From: Gammaproteobacteria bacterium
GTDB lineage: Bacteria > Pseudomonadota > Gammaproteobacteria > UBA9339
Direction of reading: 5' to 3'
Assembly: GCA_023135155.1 (NCBI GenBank)
Contig: JAGLTR010000082.1
Coordinates: 1 to 42,382, forward strand
DNA: 42,382 nt
The translations under genes were made by a program, and so were the position numbers. Below, piece by piece: positions 9,105 through 17,324 of this stretch (position 1 is its first letter; each line of letters starts with the position of its first letter). The notes beneath the pieces are model-generated. The model saw only the letters and a program-made list of their open reading frames with translations. It did no database searches and was not told where the DNA came from.

Positions 9105-9592
9105 TCGACATTACGCCCATAATATTTTATCTCGCCGCACTAATTGCCATTGGCTCTGCGGTTATGGTCGTTGTAGCACACAACACTATCTATAATTTAT
9201 TATTTCTAATTATCACCTTTATTGCCACCGCTGTTTTATGGCTACTCCTGCATGCTGACTTCCTAGCATTAGCGATGTTGTTTATTAATGTTGGAGCTCT
9301 GGCGGTACTGTTTATGCTTACCATCATGCTACTTGATTTACACAAGATAAAACGGGTTAAAACAAATTGGCTTTATACTGCAATCGCTGGCGGCTGCACG
9401 AGCATTCTAGCCATCATGTTTATTATTATAGCGTCGACACAAAAACTAAGGCACGCTAAACATATCTCTAATGAAATACGCAGCATAGGTAATGTTTTAT
9501 ATACGCACTACTTCGTCACCTTTGAACTTGTTGGGCTCTTGTTGCTTGTCGCTATGTTATCTGCGGTTATACTCATCAAGGAGGAGCAATAA
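9101..9592 (+). CDS. nuoJ: NADH-quinone oxidoreductase subunit J
   Basis: 163 residues with five predicted transmembrane helices. The third contains the conserved LALAMLFINVGALAVLFMLTIMLLD, and the C-terminal helix has FELVGLLLLVAMLSAVILIKEE. NuoJ is a membrane-arm subunit next to NuoA and NuoK, on the proton path close to the quinone site. The ATG overlaps the nuoI stop by 4 bp. Confidence 0.95.
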   Translation: MIDITPIIFYLAALIAIGSAVMVVVAHNTIYNLLFLIITFIATAVLWLLLHADFLALAMLFINVGALAVLFMLTIMLLDLHKIKRVKTNWLYTAIAGGCTSILAIMFIIIASTQKLRHAKHISNEIRSIGNVLYTHYFVTFELVGLLLLVAMLSAVILIKEEQ

Positions 9593-9594
9593 TT

Positions 9595-9900
9595 ATGCTC
9601 AATATGCACGCCTATTTCATTGTGAGCTCACTCCTGTTTGCGCTTGGTTTTTTTGGTGTCATCATCAATCGCAAGAACCTGATTAGCATTTTACTTTGCA
9701 TTGAACTAATGTTTTTAGGCGTTGCTACTAACTTTATTATTTATGCAAGCATCTATGGAGCAGTGAGCGCGAAGATTATGGCACTGATGATTATTGTAGT
9801 AACCGTTGCCGAAACCGCCGTTGGCTTAGCAATTGTTATTCTAATACATAAACAGCAACAACATATTGATGTGACAAAACTCACGAGGTTAAAAGGTTAG
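9595..9900 (+). CDS. nuoK: NADH-quinone oxidoreductase subunit K
   Basis: 101 residues, three transmembrane helices. Helix 2 has the membrane glutamate in SILLCIELMFLGVATNF, and helix 3 has the second glutamate in VVTVAETAVGLAIVILI. Both are on the proton path of complex I. A strong aaggagg Shine-Dalgarno lies 10 nt before ATG 9595; an internal ATG at 9604 is an alternative start. Confidence 0.95.
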   Translation: MLNMHAYFIVSSLLFALGFFGVIINRKNLISILLCIELMFLGVATNFIIYASIYGAVSAKIMALMIIVVTVAETAVGLAIVILIHKQQQHIDVTKLTRLKG

Positions 9901-9903
9901 GCG

Positions 9904-11688
9904 ATGGTAAAGACGCTAACACTAACAATGCTTTTTGCGCCACTTGTGGCGGCAATAATCACGGGTTTGCGTTGCCGCACTATTAGTCGTTTTTTCGTAA
10001 ATATAATCTGCATGAGCGCATTAACACTCTCATTGATAAGCGCGGTATATCTCTACACAGCTACGGCTACAGCCCATAATATTTATCTCTATCACTGGCT
10101 TAACATTGCTTTTGGATTGCTGGTCGATAAATTAAGCTTAACACTTAGTCTCCTGACCATTACGCTAACTTGGCTAATTAATATTTATAGTATGCGTTAT
10201 ATGCGCGATGATCCGGGTTATGCGCGCTTTTTCGCCTATATGGCGCTCTTTGTATTTTTTATGCTGCTACTGCTTTTAGCTAATAACTTACTCCTTTTAT
10301 TTATCGGCTGGGAAGGCGTTGGGCTGTGCTCCTATCTATTAATTAGTTTCTGGTTTGGTAAGAAGAGTGCTGTCTTTGGTGGCGTGAAAGCCTTTATAGT
10401 AAATCGTGTTGCTGACACAGGTTTTGTTTTAGGCATTATTGCGCTGTTTTATTATGCAGGTCCTGTGAGCTATCCGGAACTCTTCATAAAGCTACACCAC
10501 TTCTCACCAATAATGGTCAACACGATCGGCATATTTTTGCTAATAGGCGCTATGGGTAAATCTGCGCAACTACCATTTCATGTATGGTTGCCTGCATCAA
10601 TGGAAGGCCCAACACCGATCTCAGCACTTATCCATGCTGCCACTATGGTTACTGCGGGGGTTTATCTGTTATTAAGATTAGCGCCGCTATTTGCCATGTC
10701 ACTATTATTGCGCGATCTAATTTTAATCGTTGGTGCAACAAGCGCTCTGTTCTTGGGAATCCTAGCGCTAATGCAATTTGATATTAAGCGCATTTTGGTT
10801 TATTCAACGATGTCACAATTAGGATTCATGTTTGCTGGTTGTGGTATTTTAGCTTTTTCGTCATCACTGCATCTGGTAATAAATCACGCTTTATTCAAAG
10901 CCCTACTCTTTCTCGTCGCCGGTAGTTTAAGCATCGCCCTTAATGGCGAACAAGATATTCGGAAAATGGGCAACCTATGGCGCACAATGCCAATACTGTT
11001 TGGGTGTTTTCTAATCGGAGCAATTGCCATGTCGCTCGGCGGTGTCGCCAAAGGCCACATAATAGTTAGCACTCTACAGGGTGGCTCTTGGGTAACGCTT
11101 TATGCTGGAACCTGTCTATTATTAGGGGCTTTTGTAACCGCACTCTATTCGTTTCGCGCGCTTTTTCTGATCTTTCTTCCCAGTCATTCCGCACTTGATG
11201 CGGGATCCAAAAGCTCGCGTAGCGTGCAATACTCCGTGGATTCCACGGTCAAGCCGCGGAATGACAATAATTGGTTACAATCAAGCAAACTTAACTGGCA
11301 GATATTTTTACCATTAACCGTTTTAGTTGTCGGTCTGCTAATTATCAACATCCATACACCAATATTTAGCCTCGACATGTTAACAACCATACTTGGCGCC
11401 TTTGCTGCCTGGCTTATTTATATATACTACCAAATAGATAAAATCCCATTTGTGAATTACGGCTTTGATCGATTTAATAACATAGTTTTTGTGAATGGCA
11501 TTAAACACCTCGGTAACTCATGCTATCAGCTAATCGACACCTACTTTATTAATGACTTACTAATAAAAGGTATATCACGACAAACTATGCGCGGCGCCAA
11601 ATGGCTACGCAAAACCCAAACTGGATTTTTAGGGCATTATGCTTTTCTAGCCTTAATTATTCTATTAATACTTATGCTGAGATTATAG
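9904..11688 (+). CDS. nuoL: NADH-quinone oxidoreductase subunit L, with a palindromic insert
   Basis: 594 residues, an antiporter-like subunit. Recognisable blocks are FIGWEGVGLCSYLLISFW, AFIVNRVADTGFVLGI, PFHVWLPASMEGPTPISALIHAATMVTAGVYL, and the discontinuous-helix Lys/His region around FDIKRILVYSTMSQLGFM. At about residues 426-454 a peptide unlike the family appears (SHSALDAGSKSS ... DSTVKPRNDN), encoded by the 83-bp repeat at 11183-11265. It falls between the antiporter core and the C-terminal lateral-helix region, a tolerant place. The C terminus continues normally to the stop. Confidence 0.95.
   Translation: MVKTLTLTMLFAPLVAAIITGLRCRTISRFFVNIICMSALTLSLISAVYLYTATATAHNIYLYHWLNIAFGLLVDKLSLTLSLLTITLTWLINIYSMRYMRDDPGYARFFAYMALFVFFMLLLLLANNLLLLFIGWEGVGLCSYLLISFWFGKKSAVFGGVKAFIVNRVADTGFVLGIIALFYYAGPVSYPELFIKLHHFSPIMVNTIGIFLLIGAMGKSAQLPFHVWLPASMEGPTPISALIHAATMVTAGVYLLLRLAPLFAMSLLLRDLILIVGATSALFLGILALMQFDIKRILVYSTMSQLGFMFAGCGILAFSSSLHLVINHALFKALLFLVAGSLSIALNGEQDIRKMGNLWRTMPILFGCFLIGAIAMSLGGVAKGHIIVSTLQGGSWVTLYAGTCLLLGAFVTALYSFRALFLIFLPSHSALDAGSKSSRSVQYSVDSTVKPRNDNNWLQSSKLNWQIFLPLTVLVVGLLIINIHTPIFSLDMLTTILGAFAAWLIYIYYQIDKIPFVNYGFDRFNNIVFVNGIKHLGNSCYQLIDTYFINDLLIKGISRQTMRGAKWLRKTQTGFLGHYAFLALIILLILMLRL
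11183..11265. repeat. Palindromic element inserted in frame in nuoL
   Basis: 83 bp, bounded by gtcattcc and ggaatgac, three bases longer than the nuoC copy. It contains the half-site cttgatgcgggatcc and the tcaag-loop stem. It starts at codon position 2 of nuoL, the same phase as in nuoC, and both lengths leave remainder 2 on division by 3, so each insertion must include an extra target base or bases to keep the frame. Confidence 0.85.
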
Positions 11689-11691
11689 CTT

Positions 11692-13113
11692 ATGTTAAGT
11701 CTACTTATATGGTTACCAATACTCTGCGGCGTCTCTGCTCTTATCTGGCAGCGCCATGCGCGCCTTATTGCACTATCATCCAGCCTTGTCTCTATTATTC
11801 TTGGGGCGATTGTCTGGATTAATTTTCTGCCTAGTAGCTCAACAATGCAATTTCAAACCTTTCTCCCATGGATAAAAGCTCTTGATATTAATTACGCCCT
11901 GGGCATTGATGGCATCTCTCTTCTACTAATTTTATTAACCATATTCATTGGCTTTCTTATTACTATTTATTCATTGCGCAAAGAGGCAAGCTTTCTTGCC
12001 TCTTTCCTATTCTTGCAGGGAACACTTATTGGCGCATTCTGTGCGCTGGATGCAATTCTATTCTATGCCTTTAGTGAAGCCATGCTGATCCCAATATTTA
12101 TGCTGATCGGCATTTGGGGTGGTAAAGACCGTGTTTATGCAGCGTTTAAGTTTTTTATCTATACCTTTGCTGGCTCGATACTACTACTAATTGCAATTCT
12201 CTATCTACATACATATGCGCATAGCTTTATGATTAACCGCTTTTATAATCTGCCGCTTACCCACACCCAACAACTGCTCGTTTTTCTGGCTCTTGCCACC
12301 GCCTTTGCGATTAAACTACCTGTTTGGCCGCTGCATACTTGGCTTCCGGACGCGCACACACAAGCTCCAACAGCTGGATCCGTCATATTAGCTGCAATAT
12401 TTCTAAAAGTTGGCGGCTATGGCTTTTTGCGCTTCGTGTTACCTATTACCCCGCATATCTGCCAACAGGCTGCGCCACTATTATTGATAATTACAGTGCT
12501 CGCTATTATCTATATCGGTGTAATTGCCATAGTTCAAAAGCATTTTAAACAACTCATCGCTTACTCTTCGATTGCACATATGGGCTTTGTGGTTTTAGGA
12601 TGTTTTTTATTAACGCGCACTAGTTTAACTGGTAGCGTTATGCAGCTTGTAACCCACGGACTTGTAATTGCTGCGCTATTTTTTATTGCTGGCATACTCT
12701 ACAAACGCACTAAAACATATAAATTAAATGCTTTCGGTGGGCTAGCAACAGCAATGCCAAAACTTGCCACTCTAACGCTGTTTTTTGTTCTAGCCGCAAT
12801 TGCCTTTCCTGGCACCGGCTCTTTTGTTAGTAAATTTTTAATTTTAATGGCAGCCTTTAAATACAACCTTTGGCTCGCCATTGGTGCGGCCTTAGCCTTA
12901 GTGCTTAGTAGCGCATATATGTTATTGGCCTATAAACAGATCTTTTTCGGCAAAGCAAAAACGACAGCAATAATAACTGACCTTACAGCTAGTGAATCAG
13001 CGATTCTAGTTTCATTAGCAGCAGCAATATTAATTATTGGCCTATTCCCCAATTTATTTATTCGGGACATAGCGCCATCGATTCAACACTTGATAATAGC
13101 GAGCGGCATATAA
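11692..13113 (+). CDS. nuoM: NADH-quinone oxidoreductase subunit M
   Basis: 473 residues, about 13-14 transmembrane helices. Blocks include LGIDGISLLLILLTIF, the proton-path glutamate in FYAFSEAMLIPIFMLIGIWGG, AIKLPVWPLHTWLPDAHTQAPTAGSVILA, and KHFKQLIAYSSIAHMGFVVLG. It is one of three antiporter-like proton-pumping subunits. It is a little shorter than the E. coli protein (509 aa) but all core regions are present. Its stop directly abuts the nuoN start. Confidence 0.96.
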   Translation: MLSLLIWLPILCGVSALIWQRHARLIALSSSLVSIILGAIVWINFLPSSSTMQFQTFLPWIKALDINYALGIDGISLLLILLTIFIGFLITIYSLRKEASFLASFLFLQGTLIGAFCALDAILFYAFSEAMLIPIFMLIGIWGGKDRVYAAFKFFIYTFAGSILLLIAILYLHTYAHSFMINRFYNLPLTHTQQLLVFLALATAFAIKLPVWPLHTWLPDAHTQAPTAGSVILAAIFLKVGGYGFLRFVLPITPHICQQAAPLLLIITVLAIIYIGVIAIVQKHFKQLIAYSSIAHMGFVVLGCFLLTRTSLTGSVMQLVTHGLVIAALFFIAGILYKRTKTYKLNAFGGLATAMPKLATLTLFFVLAAIAFPGTGSFVSKFLILMAAFKYNLWLAIGAALALVLSSAYMLLAYKQIFFGKAKTTAIITDLTASESAILVSLAAAILIIGLFPNLFIRDIAPSIQHLIIASGI

Positions 13114-14247
13114 ATGATTGCAAATAACTCATTGCTTCTAGCAGTTGGCATAACGAGCGCGCTCTCACTCGGCTTCTTCCAACAATGGCGCCATGTTATT
13201 TTAGGGCTATTTTCTGTTGTTGGTATGTTAGCGTTAATTTTTGGTTCTAACTTAATAACTATATTTATCGCAATGGAATTATTGTCACTGCCGCTATATG
13301 CACTTGCAGCTAGTAGCGCTGCACATAAAAATAGCTATGAGGCGGCAATTAAGTTTTTTGTTCTAGGGCTCCTTGCTACCAGCATAATATTATTTGGTAT
13401 CTCGCTACTCTTTGGTGTCACACATAGTTTAGAAATTCATACGATTGCTCAACACCTAATAAGAAACAATATCACCACAACTACTGCCCTAGTTTTTATC
13501 TTAGTTGGCGCAACTTTTAAATTAGGAGTTATTCCTTTTCACACCTGGGCACCTGATGTATTTACTACCGCTGACCCCAAAGTTACGCTATTTATCGGTG
13601 GCGCTCCGAAAATTGCAGCAGTAGTTCTAGCGCTACGTCTGTTAGTTACTACGCATTTAATTGTACATCTACAATGGCAACTAATTGCGATCGGTCTTGC
13701 CTCCATGATAATCGGCAACATCGTCGCCATGATTCAAACTGATATTAAACGCATCTTAGGCTTTTCCGCAATTGGCCAAGCCGGCTTTGCTATCTTAGGT
13801 TTTGCAACGTTAACTCCGCAAGGCTACCAAGCAACGCTATTTTATATAACCATGTATGCGCTTATGTTTATCACTGCCTTTGGGGTAATAGCATTATGTG
13901 ATGACATAAAAGGACTGCACCAGCGCCAGCCATTTCTTGCTGCAGTGATGTTAATAACAATTTTAGCTATGGCAGGCTTGCCGCCAACCATTGGTCTAAT
14001 AACCAAAATTGCTGTTTTAAAATCTTTAATTGATGTGCATTTAGTTTGGGTAGCCGTTGTTGCAGCAGTTATTTCTGTTGCTGCGCTATATTATTATTTA
14101 AAGATAATTAAGAGCATGTATTTTGATCGTAATGACGCGCAACCTACGTTAAACATTCACTATCGCCACTATGTACTGCTGGCCATACAAACTATATTAA
14201 TAATCTTACTGATGTTGTTTATACCTGGGTTATTGCTTGGGACATAA
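13114..14247 (+). CDS. nuoN: NADH-quinone oxidoreductase subunit N, short N terminus
   Basis: 377 residues against about 485 in E. coli. The proton-path glutamate segment FIAMELLSLPLYAL comes at about residue 50, where E. coli has it near 130, so roughly 80 residues, two to three transmembrane helices, are missing from the start. The rest is complete: FKLGVIPFHTWAPDVF, QTDIKRILGFSAIGQAGFAILG, GLPPTIGLITKIAVL. Loss of the first helices is known in animal mitochondrial ND2. The start abuts the nuoM stop, so no longer frame is hidden upstream. Last gene of the operon. Confidence 0.93.
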   Translation: MIANNSLLLAVGITSALSLGFFQQWRHVILGLFSVVGMLALIFGSNLITIFIAMELLSLPLYALAASSAAHKNSYEAAIKFFVLGLLATSIILFGISLLFGVTHSLEIHTIAQHLIRNNITTTTALVFILVGATFKLGVIPFHTWAPDVFTTADPKVTLFIGGAPKIAAVVLALRLLVTTHLIVHLQWQLIAIGLASMIIGNIVAMIQTDIKRILGFSAIGQAGFAILGFATLTPQGYQATLFYITMYALMFITAFGVIALCDDIKGLHQRQPFLAAVMLITILAMAGLPPTIGLITKIAVLKSLIDVHLVWVAVVAAVISVAALYYYLKIIKSMYFDRNDAQPTLNIHYRHYVLLAIQTILIILLMLFIPGLLLGT

Positions 14248-14327
14248 TTCTTCTACGATGAAACATTGCATGCATCACCACATTGTTTATTTTGCGCAAA
14301 AAATTATAATGTCTATTTGCGGCGCAG

Positions 14328-15134
14328 TCATATATTGCCGGGTATAGCAGCAAACTCAAACGCTGGAAGCTCAGCCTGAAGAAATCCTGCGCAACACGAA
14401 CTATCACACTCAATTCTCTGAATCACACCAGAGGCTATTGCTTTTTTAAAATCAAAAGGTAGCTGCAGATTATTCGGAAAGCTTACCACACTCTTATTGA
14501 TTACAAACTCACCAACCCCAAAGGATGATAACGAAATCCTTAGTTCGTTTTCTTTTATAAAGGTATTGTCTTTAAAATAAAGATACTTAATTGGATTAAC
14601 GAGCTTTTCCTTGTTCGCCTGGACTTTTTTTATATCAACATATTCCACAGCCCCATAATTAAGGAAGAATATTTGATCGCATATCTGATCCCCAAATATT
14701 ATTGCGAATTTCTTAAAGTTGTTATTCAACATCGATCGCAACTTTCCAAAGTTAAATACGCAACACACCTTGCCTTTTTCATTAGCACCATTTTCATTAT
14801 TACCATATTGTTGCCAAATATGTTTGGAATTCTCCAATGAGAAACAACACGCGTAAGATCGTTCGCGAGATTTATCATACGCATCAGCGGCCGAGAACGT
14901 CGGAACTTTTGCAAACTTACTAGCTTTATTGCCAGACAGGTCGAGTGGTAGCTGCTTGCCATCATTCATATCGGCGCCAGGAAAATCATGATATTTATCT
15001 ACTCTTGTAAAATATAAGTAGCTACCATTAATTGATTGTATCAAATCTTCTACTCTCATTATCTTATACAATAACTGTTCATCAGAAGGTTGTGTCAATA
15101 GTTGTTGATGCGGCTCAATATTACATGATGTCAT
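14328..15134 (-). CDS. DUF2971-like protein
   Basis: 268 residues, soluble, with no signal peptide. The order 'LLYKIM... LYFTRVDKYHDFPGAD' near the N terminus, then 'SYACCFSLENSKHIWQQYG' and 'KVCCVFNFGKL', matches the layout of DUF2971 proteins (a short fixed N-terminal segment, a Cys-Phe-Ser then Trp pattern, then a strand ending in Phe). No molecular function is established for that family; some members sit in defence or phage-related islands. It is convergent with nuoN (80 bp apart) and follows the DUF4143 ATPase by 34 bp, so it may be cotranscribed with it. Confidence 0.55.
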   Translation of the reverse strand: MTSCNIEPHQQLLTQPSDEQLLYKIMRVEDLIQSINGSYLYFTRVDKYHDFPGADMNDGKQLPLDLSGNKASKFAKVPTFSAADAYDKSRERSYACCFSLENSKHIWQQYGNNENGANEKGKVCCVFNFGKLRSMLNNNFKKFAIIFGDQICDQIFFLNYGAVEYVDIKKVQANKEKLVNPIKYLYFKDNTFIKENELRISLSSFGVGEFVINKSVVSFPNNLQLPFDFKKAIASGVIQRIECDSSCCAGFLQAELPAFEFAAIPGNI

Positions 15135-15168
15135 ACAAAGTCTCTCTCACATTTTGCTTTCAGGTTCA

Positions 15169-16479
15169 TTAATCTTCACCAACCACCTTCGCCACCGCAT
15201 ACAATGGATAAGAATGAACCCCATCATAAATCGAATAGTTTTGTGTTGAAAATCTAATTCCGTACGAAGATTTATGTGAGTCCAAAAACATCCTTAAGCT
15301 TTTCAAATGACCGCCTTTGCCGCTTTTTACTTCTATAGGGATAACATCTTCTTTTTGCTGGATTAAATAATCCACTTCGGCACTGCTACCTCGATTATCT
15401 TTATGCCAATAATATAGCTGGTGTTTCTGATTTGCTGTTGCATATGCAAGCAACTCCTGCCCAACAAAAGCTTCGACTAATTCACCCTTATTAATAAACG
15501 TTGTTTGGGGATTTAAAACCCAATCACGGGCCTGATATCCCAAAATATATTGCGCTAAAGCGATGTCTAAGAACACTACTTTAAATTTCTCGTGATTCGC
15601 TTCAGCACCTAACGGAACTCCATTGCCTGCAGTATGAATTACTCGATGTATCATGCCAGCTTTTTCTAACAAGTCTAAACAAGGCTCTAACTCACGCTTA
15701 CGATATCCACCTGCAACTCGCGCATAGATAAATGGTTGGCCCATCTGTCTTGGTATCTGATCAAATAACAAATCCACATATTTAATTTGGTATTTTTTTG
15801 CGTACTTCTGAAAATCCTGCCGATAGTTTTCTACTAAGTCATTATGGATTTTTGAGCACTCAAATAAATCCTGACTATCTTTCCAGCATTGCACAGCTTC
15901 CGGCATGCCACCAACGGCCACATATATTCCAAGCAGTTCAAGTGATTTTTGATGTATTAATTCTGTTATGGGCTCAGAAACCTGATGCTTTAAAATCTCA
16001 GCCGCTAGTAACTCTTCTCCAACTGCAGATAGAAACTCAATAAAGGACATAGGGTACAGATACAAATAGCTGATCCTACCAACTGGCACGCCTATTTGTT
16101 CTAAGGCAAAATCTAGTAACGAGCCTGCGGCAATTACATGTAAATCAGGCATCTCTTCATAAAAATATCTCAGCGCGGTAATCGCTTTTGGCGCAGCCTG
16201 GATTTCGTCAAAAAAGAGTAAACTTTTACCAGGCTCGATCTTCTGCCCAACCAGCAGCGACAGATCTCGAACAATGCGCCCTGGAGATAGATCTTTAGCA
16301 AAAATTTGCTTAGCCTCTTCGATTTGCTCAAAATTGATCTCTACATAGTTATCAAAGAGCTGCCCAAGCTCTCTTACCTCAAAGGTTTTCCCGACTTGCC
16401 TAGCGCCACGAATAACCAACGGCTTCCTCTTGGAAGCCTGTTTCCAAGCCTGCAACTGCTCTGCAATAGCCCTTTTCAT
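15169..16479 (-). CDS. AAA-type ATPase with DUF4143 C-terminal domain
   Basis: About 436 residues from ATG 16479, which has a gagggg Shine-Dalgarno 7 nt upstream; an earlier in-frame codon at 16494 lacks one. The N-terminal ATPase shows Walker A (RGARQVGKT) and Walker B (SLLFFDEIQAAP), then YPMSFIEFL. The C-terminal DUF4143 region has a nuclease-like pattern in its last third (FVGQELLAYA ... SAEVDYLIQQKEDVIPIEVKSGKGG), like PD-(D/E)XK folds. These proteins are widespread, often mobile or present in many copies, and their role is unknown. A 33-bp tandem repeat array fills the space upstream. Confidence 0.88.
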   Translation of the reverse strand: MKRAIAEQLQAWKQASKRKPLVIRGARQVGKTFEVRELGQLFDNYVEINFEQIEEAKQIFAKDLSPGRIVRDLSLLVGQKIEPGKSLLFFDEIQAAPKAITALRYFYEEMPDLHVIAAGSLLDFALEQIGVPVGRISYLYLYPMSFIEFLSAVGEELLAAEILKHQVSEPITELIHQKSLELLGIYVAVGGMPEAVQCWKDSQDLFECSKIHNDLVENYRQDFQKYAKKYQIKYVDLLFDQIPRQMGQPFIYARVAGGYRKRELEPCLDLLEKAGMIHRVIHTAGNGVPLGAEANHEKFKVVFLDIALAQYILGYQARDWVLNPQTTFINKGELVEAFVGQELLAYATANQKHQLYYWHKDNRGSSAEVDYLIQQKEDVIPIEVKSGKGGHLKSLRMFLDSHKSSYGIRFSTQNYSIYDGVHSYPLYAVAKVVGED

Positions 16480-16505
16480 AGTAATTCCCCTCATATCTCA
16501 GCTCT

Positions 16506-16637
16506 CATGGCTGTTAATCAAGGTAAAAATACCCCGTTCATGGTTGTAAATCAAGGTAAATATCAATGCAATATGGTCGTAGATCAGGGTAAAAAACGGG
16601 GCGTCATGGTTCTAAATCAAGGTAAACGCTTGTACAT
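16506..16637. repeat. Four-copy 33-bp tandem repeat
   Basis: Units begin at 16506, 16539, 16572 and 16605; a fifth, degenerate start at 16638 enters the neighbouring gene. Each has a conserved 22-nt core (plus strand about catggttgtaaatcaagg plus taaa) and a variable 11-nt spacer. Spacers 1 and 3 contain complementary ccccgtt and aacgggg and could pair. The array fills the intergenic gap between the Dph6-like stop and the ATPase start. On the plus strand it could encode repeats of MVVNQGK plus four residues, but no ribosome site is seen. Confidence 0.85.
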
Positions 16638-17305
16638 CATGCTGGGGCAAGATCGGCGAACAGGCAATCTGAGCGCTGTACTACGTCACCCCTAGCTATA
16701 GAAATGGGGGCTTTAAAAATTGGACCGTCATATATGAAAGTATGAAATTCGCCATTCTCTCCGCATGGGTCAATATTTTCTGGCAACTTGCGGATTAAGT
16801 TATGGTCATATTCATGACCGATAAATTCAGCGGGAATTTTTGTCGTATCTACACAGGTGAGAACAGCTTTAAAGCCTGCAGCAATAATCTCCGTTGACAA
16901 CTGTTTTGAATCTTGCCCCCATAGTGGAAACAGCGGCGTGATGTTGGTTTGGCGTAGTTGCTCCTCTCGATATGCTCTTACATCCTGCAAAAAGATATCA
17001 CCGAAGGCAATATGAGAGATATTATCTGCCTCTAATGTCGCAATAGTTTGCGCCATTCGGGTCCGATATGCTTCATTGGAACAATTTTTCGGAATATTTA
17101 TTTTATGTAACGGTAGGCTCAGGTTTTTTGCTTGTAGTTCCAGAAGCTCTTCGCGAACACCATGCATAGATACGCGCTCATAATCTTGCGTCACAACAGT
17201 TAATAACCCAACAACTTCGTAATTATCGCTTTGGAGTAATTTATAAAGAGCAAAAGCGCTGTCTTTACCGCTGCTCCAACTTATAATTGTTTTTATTTTA
17301 GTCAT
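16637..17305 (-). CDS. Dph6-like ATP pyrophosphatase (adenine nucleotide alpha hydrolase)
   Basis: 222 residues. The PP-loop is at the N terminus as SWSSGKDSAFALY (residues 9-21), with the usual first Gly replaced by Ser. The family signature DPCGENGEFHTFIYDGPIF follows near residue 180. Such proteins are related to diphthine-ammonia ligase; in bacteria, which lack diphthamide, they are usually uncharacterised ligases that activate a carboxylate with ATP. Stop overlaps the end of the tandem repeat array. It lies 19 bp downstream of the ABC-F gene and is probably cotranscribed with it. Confidence 0.85.
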   Translation of the reverse strand: MTKIKTIISWSSGKDSAFALYKLLQSDNYEVVGLLTVVTQDYERVSMHGVREELLELQAKNLSLPLHKINIPKNCSNEAYRTRMAQTIATLEADNISHIAFGDIFLQDVRAYREEQLRQTNITPLFPLWGQDSKQLSTEIIAAGFKAVLTCVDTTKIPAEFIGHEYDHNLIRKLPENIDPCGENGEFHTFIYDGPIFKAPISIARGDVVQRSDCLFADLAPA

Positions 17306-17324
17306 ATTATTTTTTGCCTGCAGT

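Noticed and set aside
16506-16637. CRISPR array
   Set aside because: The constant part is 22 nt and the variable part only 11 nt, the constant part itself varies between units, there are only four units and no cas genes are present.
16306-16695. Plus-strand 129-codon frame with 11-residue repeats MVVNQGKxxxx
   Set aside because: Its first half is antisense to the well-supported DUF4143 ATPase, no ribosome site precedes any ATG in the repeat, and a 33-bp tandem repeat is open in frame by its period alone.
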